A DNA stretch of 64,000 nucleotides. It comes from Cinnamomum chago (taxonomy: Eukaryota > Streptophyta > Magnoliopsida > Laurales > Lauraceae). Every line of letters begins with the position of its first letter. Positions within the stretch are counted from its first letter, which is position 1. The stretch covers positions 10,600,001 through 10,664,000 of the forward strand of contig CP142451.1 in NCBI GenBank assembly GCA_038049695.1, in the 5' to 3' direction. This document shows positions 42,101-49,000 of this stretch, piece after piece. Below the pieces are notes generated by a model. That model was not told the DNA's origin, ran no database searches, and was given only the letters and a program-made list of their open reading frames with translations. The position numbers were made by a program, and so were the translations under genes.

Positions 42101-43419
42101 CAAATTATGTTTGTTCCCCTTGCAGAAATAATGAAGAAATACCAGTCCATCGACGATGAAGTGATGCCTCCGCCATCATCTACGACAAGACCAGTGATCT
42201 GGAGTTGATGACCCTTCAGGGTTTGAACACTCTGCCCCGTTTTCAAGTCCCACAGCAAAATAAGTGTATCCATCCCACCAGACACAATTCTACCTTCCGG
42301 GAAGTTCTCACAGGGAGCAATCCAAGCCAAAGGACCCACAAAACTGGAATGCCCCACAAGCGTTTTTGACAGCATATACCTATGCTTCTTCTCGGGGTCA
42401 GGAGACCAAAACTTAACAGTTCTATCTCTCGAAGAGGTCGCTATCCCCGCATCACCACATATACAAATTGCACGTACCTAACAAGAATCAATATAAAAAA
42501 AAAAAAACAAAATCAATAAACAAGGATAACAAAAGGTATCAGTATCAATAACAGCGCAAAGAAATAGGATTAGACAATGTACAAGCACATGCCTATGTTC
42601 TTCGTTTGAAGAACACAAAAACCACGATAGCAAAATGGGTCTTAAATAGAAGTTTCCAATTAAAGGCCCCATCACCCAATTTCTAATAAACTCTTAGGGC
42701 CTGTTTCTTTGCATCAAAATACATAGGAATTGAATACCATTAGTCGTTAATAATGAAGATCAAAAGTGAGTTCTATAGAATAAAAAAGAAGATGGGAAAT
42801 GAACTACTAGGGTAATGAGATCAAAAGGAAAAGGTCATTTGATGCTCATCTTTTAAAATTCACATTTGATCTTCATTTTAAACAACTAATGCTATAAATT
42901 CCATGTATTACATTCCCATGTATTATAATGCCAACAAACATGCCCTCATGGTATTTGGATATGATGAAAGAGAGAATCCCATAACAAGAATTGAAGGTGG
43001 AGAGAGAAAAAAAAAAGGAATTATTTCTTGTTTGGCACGTACTGGAGAAAACAACTCTCTTCCGAAAATCAACTAAAGAAACAGTAAGACATCGAGGGTT
43101 TAATCAATACCAATAACAAATCACAATCCGATCGAAACCAAAAAAAGAAAAATCAAGAAATGTAGACTTTGTGTCGTCTATTGCAGCAACCAATGGAAAA
43201 TGGGGAAAATACACGAAACTGAAGGATTCAACCTAGAAATTACTGGGGTAATGAGAATTCAGGAAAGTGTGGTGATTCAGATGATTGCAGATTTGCAATA
43301 GCTATAGAAAACAACAAAAAGAAGCGAATTACAGTAAAAGAGGAGAGAAAGACTTTTACATCATCTTCATGGCCTCGAAGCTCGCAGCTTAATTGATACT
43401 CTCCGAAATCGATATCCAT
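7242..43419 (-). CDS. PLAA: Phospholipase A2-activating protein-like / DOA1-UFD3 family (WD40-PFU-PUL)
   Basis: Ubiquitin-binding cofactor of Cdc48/p97 in ubiquitin turnover and sorting. Complete: 22 exons, 2277 nt, 758 residues, close to plant homologues (about 760). Exons: 43360-43419, 42143-42477, 41058-41161, 37474-37542, 35233-35293, 30855-30994, 27430-27619, 25550-25611, 24497-24585, 23315-23387, 23156-23215, 21585-21728, 21435-21473, 21065-21102, 18422-18505, 18151-18316, 16097-16174, 13075-13211, 11789-11865, 8548-8617, 8139-8204, 7242-7376. All junctions are GT-AG, phases agree and no stops intervene. The start (MDIDFGEYQL) has an in-frame TAG directly before it. The reading ends ...ELLINAA-stop. 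WD40 repeats cover about 1-320, PFU about 340-465 and PUL about 490-758. The unusual feature is size: introns up to 4.2 kb packed with transposons. The family name PLAA is historical; no phospholipase role is implied. Confidence 0.95.
8374..8450 (+). mobile_element. RTE-type LINE 3' tail in PLAA intron 20
   Basis: The sequence runs from ...ATGGTGAAATAGAATTC through CATGTAGCTGAACCCAACC to GGTGACAAGGCTTTAATG and then GATGATGATAT. It matches the 3' tail shared by several fragments in this window (GACCCC..GGGATAAGGCTTTGATGATGATG). Such a tail with trinucleotide repeats is typical of plant RTE LINEs. No coding part is seen here. Confidence 0.55.
8815..10343 (+). mobile_element. Degraded LTR-retrotransposon-like segment in PLAA intron 19
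   Basis: From 8815 the sequence (TGTTGAGAGAGTTGATTGAG..., TTTAGGAAGTAGTTTCCTAA, then a pyrimidine-rich end near 9170) has the look of a plant LTR. No second LTR, primer-binding site or coding domain was found between here and the TRIM at 10349, so the boundaries and class are uncertain. It includes a 104-bp tandem repeat at 9834-10041. Confidence 0.3.
9834..10041. repeat. 104-bp tandem duplication
   Basis: Two adjacent copies, 9834-9937 and 9938-10041, both begin CAACTTAGAAGGGAGATATC. They differ at only a few positions (for example AGCAACATG versus AGCAGCATG and CTTCGGCTG versus CTTCCGCTG). The unit lies inside PLAA intron 19 and does not touch an exon. Confidence 0.9.
10349..10677 (-). mobile_element. 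Intact TRIM retrotransposon in PLAA intron 19
   Basis: A 329-bp element with two identical 118-bp LTRs (10349-10466 and 10560-10677) and a 5-bp TSD CATCT (10344-10348 and 10678-10682). Read on the minus strand, the LTR is TGTTGGGAAG...TTCTTACA. The sequence just inside the 5' LTR is TGGTATCAGAG (10549-10559), the usual initiator tRNA-Met primer-binding site. Just before the 3' LTR is a purine tract, GAGGGGGAG (10467-10475). There is no coding capacity. Identical LTRs and a perfect TSD point to a recent insertion. It must be moved by proteins from an autonomous relative. Confidence 0.93.
11119..11486. mobile_element. hAT-like non-autonomous DNA transposon in PLAA intron 19
   Basis: A 368-bp unit with imperfect terminal inverted repeats (CGTGGTTCAAAATAGCAACC at the left end, CAAGGATTAAAATAGTAG read inward from the right end). 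It is flanked by an 8-bp near-identical duplication, CATCAAAT (11111-11118) and CATCGAAT (11487-11494). The length of the TSD suggests hAT. The interior is AT-rich with repeated GCCGCTA-type motifs and no coding region. Confidence 0.5.
14419..14948. mobile_element. Possible DNA-transposon remnant related to the 11119 element
   Basis: The left end (ATTCAAAATAGTGGCCAATA) and the inverted right end (GGTTAAAAATTGTGGTTGCG) resemble the termini of the element at 11119. AGGCATG occurs on both sides (14412-14418 and 14949-14955). Alignment of the ends with the putative TSD is not exact, so the boundaries are approximate. Confidence 0.35.
15135..15623. repeat. 197-bp tandem duplication plus partial third copy
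   Basis: Copies 15230-15426 and 15427-15623 are nearly identical (one difference seen: GTGTGTTCAA versus GTGTGTGCAA). A 46-bp fragment of the same unit precedes them at 15135-15180. All begin GGTATGTAGGTCCAGCACAA. They lie in PLAA intron 17, upstream in gene sense of exon 18. The near identity indicates a recent event. Confidence 0.92.
16914..17813. mobile_element. hAT-family non-autonomous element (host of a nested MULE)
   Basis: A 900-bp unit with termini TAGGGATGTAAATGAGC and, read inward from the right, TAGGGATGTCAACAAGCC. It is flanked by an 8-bp TSD with one mismatch: ATCGTGAC (16906-16913) and ATCATGAC (17814-17821). This TIR and TSD length fit hAT. The interior is rich in GAGCTTGAGCTC-like motifs and has no transposase. 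A second element (17236-17606) is inserted inside it, so its own length is about 520 bp. It lies in PLAA intron 16. Confidence 0.8.
17236..17606. mobile_element. Mutator-like MITE nested in the hAT element
   Basis: A 371-bp unit with perfect inverted termini of about 34 bp (17236-17269 against 17573-17606, beginning GGGCAAGGCTCTCCTAAGCT). It is flanked by a perfect 9-bp TSD, TTACATAAA (17227-17235 and 17607-17615). A 9-bp TSD is the Mutator hallmark. The interior has no transposase. The perfect termini and TSD indicate a young insertion, later than the surrounding hAT element. Confidence 0.92.
17849..17955 (+). mobile_element. 5'-truncated SINE fragment
   Basis: The sequence GGGCCACGGGAGATTTACC..., through GGGATTAGTCCGGCC, to an A-rich end (ATCAAAAAAAAGAAAG) resembles the distal half of the SINE that begins near 63790 (GGGGCCACAAGGGTTTTATC...GGGAATAGTC). 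It lacks the pol III promoter half. It sits just outside the right edge of the hAT element. Confidence 0.5.
18650..18704 (+). mobile_element. RTE-type LINE 3' tail in PLAA intron 14
   Basis: TTAGCGAACCCCAGAATGAT followed by GGGATAAGGCTCTGGGATGA and TGATGATG. It matches the other RTE tails of the window but has no coding part, so it is a very short, 5'-truncated copy or a tail-sharing SINE. Confidence 0.5.
20290..20590 (+). pseudogene. RTE-type LINE ORF2 C-terminal fragment
   Basis: An open frame of 131 codons from 20310 contains peptides typical of the C-terminal part of plant RTE reverse transcriptases: RHIPTTLKGRFYKTTIKPAM, then VAEMKMLRW. Towards 20580 it passes into the shared 3' tail (GCAGACCCCAAC...GACAAGGC). 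It is 5'-truncated, with no catalytic RT motifs, and lies on the sense-opposite strand in PLAA intron 14. It is a dead retroposed copy. Confidence 0.65.
21211..21463 (-). repeat. Exact 126-bp tandem duplication covering the end of PLAA exon 13 and its splice donor
   Basis: Period 126 bp: 21211-21336 and 21337-21462 are identical base for base, with one further matching base. The unit contains the last 29 nt or so of exon 13, its GT donor and the start of intron 13. Only the copy nearer exon 12 retains the acceptor and the complete exon (21435-21473). The second copy has the exon end and donor (21309/21308) but no acceptor. Skipping the first donor for the second would add 126 nt in frame but meets a TGA 13 codons after the exon-13 end, so the proximal donor is needed for function. 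Confidence 0.97.
21435..25611 (-). other. PLAA: PLAA exons 8-13: linker and PFU ubiquitin-binding domain
   Basis: Exon 8 encodes the conserved linker (GLKLADLPGLEALQVPG). Exons 9-12 encode the PFU domain: GQTKIVREGDNGVAYSW, then KWDKIGEVVDG, then VFDVDIGDGEPIRKLPYN, then DNPYDAADKWLLKENLPLSY and QVVEFILQNSG. Exon 13 is only 39 nt (SAYIPGETSNLS) and is partly duplicated downstream (see the duplication entry). PFU binds ubiquitin in yeast Doa1 and human PLAA. Confidence 0.9.
24212..24326 (-). mobile_element. 5'-truncated LINE (L1-like) 3' end in PLAA intron 9
   Basis: A 115-bp insertion flanked by a perfect 13-bp TSD, CATGCATATTGAG (24199-24211 and 24327-24339). On the minus strand it ends ...CCTTTTAATGAAGTAACC and a poly(A) of about 17 (T-run from about 24213). 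TSD plus poly(A) indicate target-primed reverse transcription. The sequence looks like an L1-type 3' UTR but has no coding region. Confidence 0.8.
25673..25900. mobile_element. Fragment of the TAGGGRTGTAAA hAT-like family
   Basis: The sequence starts TAGGGGTGTAAATAAACAAG and contains the GAGCCAAGCTCAAGCTTGAGC motif block seen in the elements at 16914 and 33386. No matching right terminus or TSD was found, so this is a partial copy in PLAA intron 7. A (GT)n run lies at about 25718-25729. Confidence 0.45.
28610..28880 (+). pseudogene. RTE-type LINE C-terminal fragment in PLAA intron 6
   Basis: In broken frames the plus strand encodes MRWFGHML followed after a stop by GRSRPIKTW. These are the signature peptides of the C-terminus of RTE ORF2 (family form RWFGHV...GRPKKTW). 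Further on, GGATAGGATAAGGCTTCCAT is close to the shared tail. Stops and frameshifts show it is inactive. Confidence 0.55.
29014..30715 (+). mobile_element. Internally deleted Copia-type LTR retrotransposon in PLAA intron 6
   Basis: 5' LTR 29014-29321 (308 bp, TGTCAAATAC...CGATTGTTA), followed at once by the primer-binding site TGGTATCAGAGC (29322-29333). A leader runs to 30063, then a gag-like ORF, then a 3' LTR remnant, 30463-30715 (253 bp). The remnant is identical to 29069-29321 but lacks the first 55 bp. A 5-bp TSD ATGAC flanks it (29009-29013, 30716-30720). Everything from mid-gag through pol, the polypurine tract and the start of the 3' LTR is gone. The full 5' LTR beside a cut 3' LTR implies the deletion happened at or after integration. 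Identity of the LTRs implies recent arrival. It is antisense to PLAA. Confidence 0.93.
30064..30507 (+). pseudogene. Truncated Copia gag-like protein
   Basis: A 147-codon frame starting MEKSEVNLIRFDGKNYPAWA. The motifs FDGKNYPAW..F, ELWGFV, KTWILGAVEP and KEMWGYLQTVYH are typical of the UBN2/DUF4219 gag region of Copia elements. The family protein continues for hundreds of residues; here it stops soon after FRNLWGEYD. The last residues (about DLVKYCTDFFLP) are encoded by the 3' LTR remnant, so the end is a deletion chimera. No zinc knuckle, protease, integrase or reverse transcriptase remains. Confidence 0.85.
32340..32560. mobile_element. Repeat fragments: GAGTCAACT-type element and RTE tail
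   Basis: At 32346-32430 the phrases GTTGACTCGGGAGGCCAACT and AGTTGACTCAACTGAGTC resemble the ends of the element at 41527-41980. At 32478-32540, on the minus strand, is the RTE tail (plus-strand TCATCATCATCAAAGCCTTG then TCCCAACTATGTTGAGGTGG). Both are short, inactive fragments in PLAA intron 5. Confidence 0.45.
33386..33728. mobile_element. hAT-family non-autonomous element with perfect 8-bp TSD
   Basis: A 343-bp unit with termini TAGGGACGTCAACAAG and, inward from the right, TAGGGGTGTAAATGAGC. It is flanked by the perfect 8-bp TSD GTGTGTAT (33378-33385 and 33729-33736). It shares the termini and the GAGCTCGAG-rich interior with the 16914 element. There is no transposase. It lies in PLAA intron 5. 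Confidence 0.88.
34405..34545. repeat. Dispersed repeat, copy 1 (partner at 40345)
   Basis: GCTATGATCCATGGATACTT, then GTTGTATCATATCTTATATT, CACTTTTTGTGTGTAAAA and GGGCATCATCT parallel the sequence at 40345-40477 in the same order and orientation. It is probably an old DNA-transposon copy. Confidence 0.5.
36365..37060 (+). pseudogene. L1-type LINE 3' end with RNase H-like domain remnant
   Basis: The plus strand encodes FDVDGTSKSKPGAAG (36376-36420), then, in shifted frames, QSFNAAELMALR and NLVHVIIEANCVS. This is the order of the RNase H-like (RVT_3) domain at the end of plant L1 ORF2. It ends in a 3' UTR with TTATTAATAAAAGTTACCAA and (AAT)n near 37055. Frameshifts and stops make it inactive. 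It lies in PLAA intron 4, antisense. A second LINE-like 3' end (CTTTTTAATAAATTCATC) precedes it near 36250-36285. Confidence 0.65.
38019..38044 (-). mobile_element. Poly(A)-only retroposon insertion
   Basis: A 26-bp insert, almost entirely a T-run (20 Ts at 38020-38039) with ACTGT after it. It is flanked by a perfect 15-bp duplication, GTTAACAATTATAGG (38004-38018 and 38045-38059). This is what a LINE-driven insertion leaves when only the poly(A) tail is copied. It lies in PLAA intron 3. Confidence 0.75.
39300..39350 (+). mobile_element. RTE-type 3' tail in PLAA intron 3
   Basis: AGCCAAATCTGGATTGATGG followed by GATAAGGCTATAATAATTAT is the shared RTE tail with a degenerate trinucleotide repeat. 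It is short and has no coding part. Confidence 0.4.
39420..39990 (-). pseudogene. RTE-type LINE C-terminal fragment, minus strand
   Basis: Read on the minus strand it carries FGHVQ-like and GQPKRTGMRVVRIDMKML peptides (family GRPKKTW...VVKKDL) and ends in the tail GGGACAAGCCTTTGATGATG (plus-strand ATCATCATCAAAGGCTTGTC at 39436). Several frames are broken. It lies in PLAA intron 3. Confidence 0.6.
40345..40477. mobile_element. Small MITE-like element
   Basis: The unit begins CCTATGATGC and ends GCATCATAGG, a perfect 10-bp terminal inverted repeat, over 133 bp. TAGTT occurs just outside both ends. The interior is related to 34405-34545. Class is uncertain. Confidence 0.5.
41527..41980. mobile_element. 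Candidate DNA-transposon remnant in PLAA intron 2
   Basis: The left end (CTAAAATTGGCCGACGG, then GAGTCAACTCAACTCGAC) and right end (GTCGAGTTGACTCAAATGAG, then TTCTAAAACCTCGG) are inverted copies of each other. (GAT)n and (GTT)n microsatellites lie inside at about 41638-41668 and 41869-41887. No clear TSD was found. Confidence 0.45.
42697..42945. mobile_element. PIF/Harbinger-like MITE in PLAA intron 1
   Basis: A 249-bp unit with termini GGGCCTGTTTCTTTGCATCA and, inward from the right, GGGCATGTTTGTTGGCAT. Flanking trinucleotides are TTA and TCA, an imperfect form of the TWA duplication of PIF/Harbinger. There is no transposase. Confidence 0.6.
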
Positions 43420-43551
43420 CTATGAAAGAAAGAGATCGAACGAAAGAAGGAAAATGGGGTTTTGGGGGTTTTTGAGAACTTCCAACAATCGCTCAAAGAA
43501 GCGGAAATAAGAATTGGAGAAGATGAAAACAATACCGAGCAGAGGCCAGAG

Positions 43552-43562
43552 AGTATTTATTA
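43552..43562 (-). promoter_or_regulatory. Possible core promoter of PLAA
   Basis: On the minus strand CTAATAAATACTC lies about 135 bases before the PLAA start codon and precedes a CT-rich leader (43420-43545). It could serve as a weak TATA box. A MITE begins only about 30 bases further upstream. Confidence 0.35.
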
Positions 43563-43593
43563 GGTGCTTTACTTGCAAGAAATAGAGTCCCCA

Positions 43594-43930
43594 GGGCCCT
43601 CTTTGGATGGGAAAAAAAATAGAATAAAGTGTACTGAAATGGGCCCTAATAATTTAAATTTTCAACTCTATTATGTTTAGATAAGTATAACGCAATAGAT
43701 GAAGTAATGTAGTGTGACTTATGTATTTCATTTCACTTTGACTTTAAATAATTTTATTTTTTTAAATAAAAGTAGATTTTACTCTAAACCTTAACTTCAA
43801 AATAAATATCCAAATGAAGTGAAGTGAAGTAAAGTACTCTACTTTAATTTGAACACACTTCTCTTCACTCTACTCTACATTTGAAATCCACTTCATTTTA
43901 CTGCAATCCTCATTTTATCCAAACAGGCCA
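43594..43930. mobile_element. MITE of the CCTGTTTGGATA family, copy 1, at the PLAA promoter
   Basis: A unit of about 337 bp with termini GGGCCCTCTTTGGATGGG and ATCCAAACAGGCC. Its interior (AGTGAAGTGAAG..AAGTACTCTACTTTAAT, CTTCACTCTACTC) matches copies at 57600-57929 and 60331-60605. It lies about 175 bases upstream of the PLAA ATG. Confidence 0.75.
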
Positions 43931-44097
43931 AGGTTAAGGTGTCATTCTTGATCGGATGAGTAGCCCACCAAGGATTACCAATATCATCCAAAGTGGCAAT
44001 GCCACGTAAGCATGGAAAAATCTGACCCAACCCATCTAATTACCCGACTCGTATATGACCTGCATAATCCGATCTGCAATATCTATGGATCGATTTA

Positions 44098-44655
44098 AGG
44101 CCATATTTCTTTAGTGGAATTTCTATCAGGAATTCACCATGTCCAAAAATTTCTGTTAGAAATTCACATGATGTTACAAGTTGTCCTTTGTAATTTCTTA
44201 ATCCCATGTTTCTTCAGTAATATTTTTGAATTCCAGCAACTTGAAAGTTTTCTTTTGACATTTGGAAATCTAGAAATTCCACTTCCTTTGTATTTTAGTG
44301 GAATTCCTGGATGCTCAAGCTAAAAAATGAGCATCCAGGAATTCCACTATTGGGCCTGTTTCTTTGCTGGAATTCCAGGAATTCAAATATGAGGAATTCT
44401 TGAATTCCTAGACACGGTGGAATTCCTGAATTCCCTTTGGCCTTGAGCATCCAGGAATTCCACAAAAATACATATGGAGTATAATTCCTGGATTCTCAAA
44501 TGTTAAAAAAGAACTTTCAAGTGGCTGGAATTCAGAAATGCTAGTGAAGAAACATGGTATTCAAAAATTCTAAAGGACAACTTGTAACATCATGCCCCGA
44601 AATTCTTGGACATGGTGAATTCCTGACAGAAATTCCACTAAAGAAATAGGGCCCT
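44098..44655. repeat. Long fold-back (inverted repeat) element
   Basis: Arms at about 44098-44320 and 44440-44655 are inverted copies with many small differences: left TTTCTTTAGTGGAATTTCTA and CAGGAATTCACCATGTCC, right arm the reverse complement. A perfect short hairpin (TAGTGGAATTCCTGGATGCT and its inverse) sits in the middle near 44297-44350. A second terminal pair, GGGCCTGTTTCTTTGCTGGA at 44353 and its inverse ending at 44713, interleaves with it. It is intergenic, upstream of PLAA, with no coding region. RNA from it would form a long hairpin. Confidence 0.8.
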
Positions 44656-44719
44656 GAGAATTTAGAAACTCCTAAAACAGAAATTCATGGAATTCCAGCA
44701 AAGAAACAGGCTCTAAAAG

Positions 44720-46079
44720 GAGTCATATTAGAGTTAACCCGCATGATCCACTTAAATGAGTTGGTTTAGAGCCTAGCTGCATATTCAAACAATTTGGGGG
44801 GTTTTACATTTGGGTACTTCATACAGTTTTTATTATAGGGAATGAGCTGAGCTTAAGCTTGTTTGCATTATAATACATAAAAAACCTAATTATAAATGAG
44901 TAAAGCAATCATCATTACAGTCTAATTAGCTTCACTAGTACAATTCTTCAGGTGCGTGTGTTTAGTCGGCCATAACTTCAGTAAGAGGATTCTACGATTG
45001 ACGAATGAAATTGTTTTGGTTTTTCATTCTGCTCACTGTTTCACATTTTTTGAGAAAGAGAAAAAAAAAATGAACTGGTTTTCTTCAATACGTTGTAGGC
45101 TTCCTATCTTCCCTGAAAGCAAAAATCCTCTTTCTCCGTGGAATCCTTTCATTGTACGAATAAGCCCTTAAATGCATGAGAGATGAAAAAAAATGAGGAA
45201 ATCTCTCCTCGTAGATACAAGGATGGCAACGGGTTTATTAGATGGGTGACTGGCCCCAACCACAAAGTCACATTGCCTATCTACTTAGGACCACATTTAA
45301 TCTTCCACTCTCATTTTATTCAAGGTCATGTGCTCACTTATCTTGCCATTGTTTTTGCCTTGCTTTTTATCTTCAACTGCAGTTACAAGGCTCCTTCCAA
45401 TAGACTAGTATCTAATTCCATTCTTTCTAGTAAGGATTTTACTCCAAAAATGCCGACCTATATAAATTTCTAAATGAGCCTGTTTTTTCTTCTCTCTTCT
45501 TTTTTACTTGTCATTTTTGAAATTCCACAAGCCCTCTATGATTTTAAGCATGATAATAAAAGCCTCCCCCATCTATTATGCATGGAACTATTATATCAAA
45601 GTTCTACAAAGATATTTTTATGCACTTCATATTAGCAATTAACCATATGTTCATTTCAGTTTTTCAAATTTCAAGCCCCAGCATCATTGAAAACAGAAAG
45701 CTCAATAGGAGATAACAAAGCACTGGCCCATCAAAAATAAGGGACAGAATTGGGATAACAACTACAAACCAAAGACACAATGTTACAGGCCTTAGCCAGC
45801 CTCCTCCTCTCTTTTTTACTTTTCCTTCTCTCAACAAGCCTCCACTTTCACTTTTTTTTTTTTTTTTCTTCTCGTTTCGTATTTTTACCTTACATTGAAA
45901 AGCCAACTCAGTAAACCCAACACCCAAATCCTTCTTTAAGAAAATTGGGCATGGTTAGAAGAGAACCTTACAATGGATAACCCTAGGAAAAAATTACAGG
46001 GATAATATAGAGGAGAAAAAAAATTACAGAACAACATATTTTACAGACATTTTCTTTCCTTTCCTAACAGCTGCTACAA
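44720..46079. other. Intergenic region between PLAA and the M8 protease; no gene seen
   Basis: No conserved coding sequence is visible. The part nearest 46079 should be the 3' UTR of the metalloprotease gene. A T-run lies at 45851-45867. Short open frames (up to 97 codons) resemble nothing I know. Confidence 0.5.
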
Positions 46080-49000
46080 CTAGGAGGATGAGTAGAGGCT
46101 CTTGATGCCACGCAGCCACCATGGCCTTGTCTCGCCATAGCCTGTGCATTGCCACTGGCCTTCCTCCTCACTGCTAAAGAGGGTCTGGTCCGAGCAGTCG
46201 AGGAATGCCCCACATGCTGCATTATATGACCTGCATGCTGAGTGGCACACCCGAAGCCTATTGTCGCCATCCTTGTCACACCTCTGTATGGATATCTGCA
46301 CATGCAAATGTGGATAATTACATCAGTTTTGGAAACAGAATTTTTTATTATTGTCATATGAAATTAATAGTTCCTAAAATCAGGAAGTGGGTTTGCCTCC
46401 AATGCTGTTTCGAGTGCATCAGGGTTTCGGACTCCCCAGGACCCAACATATGGTATTCTCCATGACCATTTTGGGAGCATTTGGGGCCGGCCCATCTGAG
46501 CAAATGAGTAGAAGAGGAATAGACATGAAATTGACAACAAAGTTTCAAGTTGAAGATGAAGTTGAGGTTGTCTGGTCCCATTAATGATTTGAGCGGTGAA
46601 GTTCCACCACAAATCATAATTTTGAAGAACTCACTAACTGGGCCTTCTATATCACCAGAAAATGACCATTACAGATTGGATTGATGGTTGGCCAATGGGT
46701 ATGTTCAGCAAGTAGCTCTGCTGAGTGCAGCCATAAATCGATCATGGTTGGTCCTTGACTCCCAAAATGATCCCGACCAACTGATTCCAGGTAGTGAAAC
46801 CATATAAAGACCAACTTTGATAATTCAAGTCTGCTTCCAAATGATAAGGAATTTACGATCATCTTTTCGGGGAAAAAAGGATAGGCATAACCTATATCAC
46901 TGACGGGACCTAGCTCCTTAACAATTCTCAACACCATTCTGCACAACCCACCCTGTGACTTAAATTGGACAGAGGAACAGGAATAACTTACCCAGCAAGC
47001 CAGCCGCTTTGCAGCTGCTGCACAATAGCCATTGTCAAGGATACTGAACAAGGATCGGCTTCCTGGTATTAATCGGTTGTAGTTTGGCATGACCACAGCT
47101 GCTTCAAGTTGTTGCAATATGCTGAGTTCACTGGGAGCACAGTGTTGCCCAGCTGCATCTCTGTCCAGCACATCCCCACAAACAGAGAGGCTAGGGAACA
47201 GCATGGAACTGTTCTGGCACGTGTAGCCTGCATAATCGGAACACCGGAACTCACATACACCGTTGTCACAAACTCCACCATGCAAGCTACACTGCTCGTC
47301 ACAAACAGCTGCACAATGAGAGGAACTGTGATGTGACTGATGTCATACTACATTCTCTTTTTGAAGGGTAAGGTAAGCTCACTACAAGATGTTGGCACAG
47401 ACCACTTGCATTTGGACTCATGCACAGGGCAATGGTCAATGAATTACAGATCAGCTCTCTTAACAGTTAGAAAGGAACCTGCTATCTAATAAAGGGAAAA
47501 ACAATGGATGTGGAAGACAGTACCAAGAAATCAATCATGTGATCCTAAGCCTCTGAAGTTACATTTCTGAGGTTTATTAATTAAACAAAGCAAGTATATA
47601 ATATGAGTGAATTCCATTTCAAAAATAAGAGTGAATTTAACACATTAAACTGAAGTCCTGGACCAGAGATGATATGGATGCGATGTGTTACAAAGGTACC
47701 AAAACTGATGCCCGTGACTGTACATGTCATGGCCCAAGTTGTTTTATCCATACCACTGATCAAAGAGGTATAAGGGAAGAGGAGATCATTTGCCCTTTAT
47801 CAGATTGCTGCTTTATCCTCTTCTTATGGGTCTATTAGTAAGACCCTGATCAAAGTATCAGGTTATCTGAATTTTAAAAAAAATTAGTCCTTGCCCCATC
47901 CACAATGGGGCCGATCACACCAGGAGTCTAGGTCAACTAACCATGGCCAACACGTGCACAACAATGAGCACTGCAACAAACTGTACACTTGCTATGATAG
48001 GAAATTAGGAACCTATAGTTTTTTTTTTTGCTGAGTTGGCCCAATGGCCAGTAGAGGAAAATGGAAACCACCCTGCCAGGGATCGATCCCCTGCAAGGGC
48101 TATGGAGCCGGAATTGCTATCCATAGCAACTCCCTGTGATTCCCTAGGATCCTACAGCTAATTCCTATCTGGCAAAATAGAGATAAATAGCAACAAAAAT
48201 GAGCAATAACCATTAGCATCTGAGAGAGTACGGAAGCATGGAGCAATGGATGATAGCTACTGGGCTAATTCAAGAGATTGAAGAAGACAGGAAAGACGCT
48301 CATATAGAGAAAATACTGCAATACCATTACCAAACTCAAAGACATTCAAAGCATCTCAGAAAACATACACACTTCAATACCTGTAGAGCAGTCGATTCCC
48401 GTCCACCCATTTTCACATTCACAAATCCCATTTGAGCTACACTTGCCATGTCCACCGCAATTGTTGGGGCAGGAACCTGCAGCAGAAACAGGATAAGTTT
48501 AAAATCTCCCAAGCACAAAACAACAGTGGAAGCTCTCCCTCTTTCTCGCACATCCAAACCAATCGATCAGGAATTCAGCATGCACCACATTTCAGATATG
48601 TTGGATTCCGACCATAGTGGAACAGGTGATTAAAGATAATACAGCAAGAAATGTTAGCTAAATAAAGATGCACATTGGGGTGGTAGGAAAAAAATAAACA
48701 ACAACAACATTAGGTAGGATACTGTTTCACCACCATTTCCATCCAAAATATCACTGGTACTCTAGTAGTGCTGATCATGGTTGATAATGTTTCAATCAGC
48801 CGAATACTCAAATCGATAATTACCAATCTCGCAAATAAATTTCTTTTCCAGATCTTGTCATAGAACTGGCAACTATCCATTCTACCAAATATCCAAATTG
48901 ATTCATTCCATTCTATCAGAATATGTGATTTTCAGACTCCCAAAAATGAACTATTGCTACTGGCAAATTTTCAAACCCAATGCAATTAGCATACATCCAT

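Larger units (their letters stand above)
27430..43419 (-). other. PLAA: PLAA exons 1-7: WD40 beta-propeller
   Basis: These exons encode residues 1 to about 320. Repeated GH...WD/W units are visible: ELRGHEDD at the start, TVKFW, LVGHSS with LILLWDLKTG, LKGHQLQITG, CTVRRWREG, GTLKLWRGKTC, SIRLWALTGQ, DCFAKIW and GVVRIWTAH. In the family this propeller binds ubiquitin. The introns between these exons are the largest in the gene (882, 981, 3515, 2180, 4238 and 3235 bases). Confidence 0.9.

Noticed and set aside
46064..46357. 97-codon frame over the last M8 protease exon
   Set aside because: A shadow of exon 17. The conserved Cys-rich frame ending SLYSSS fits the family instead.
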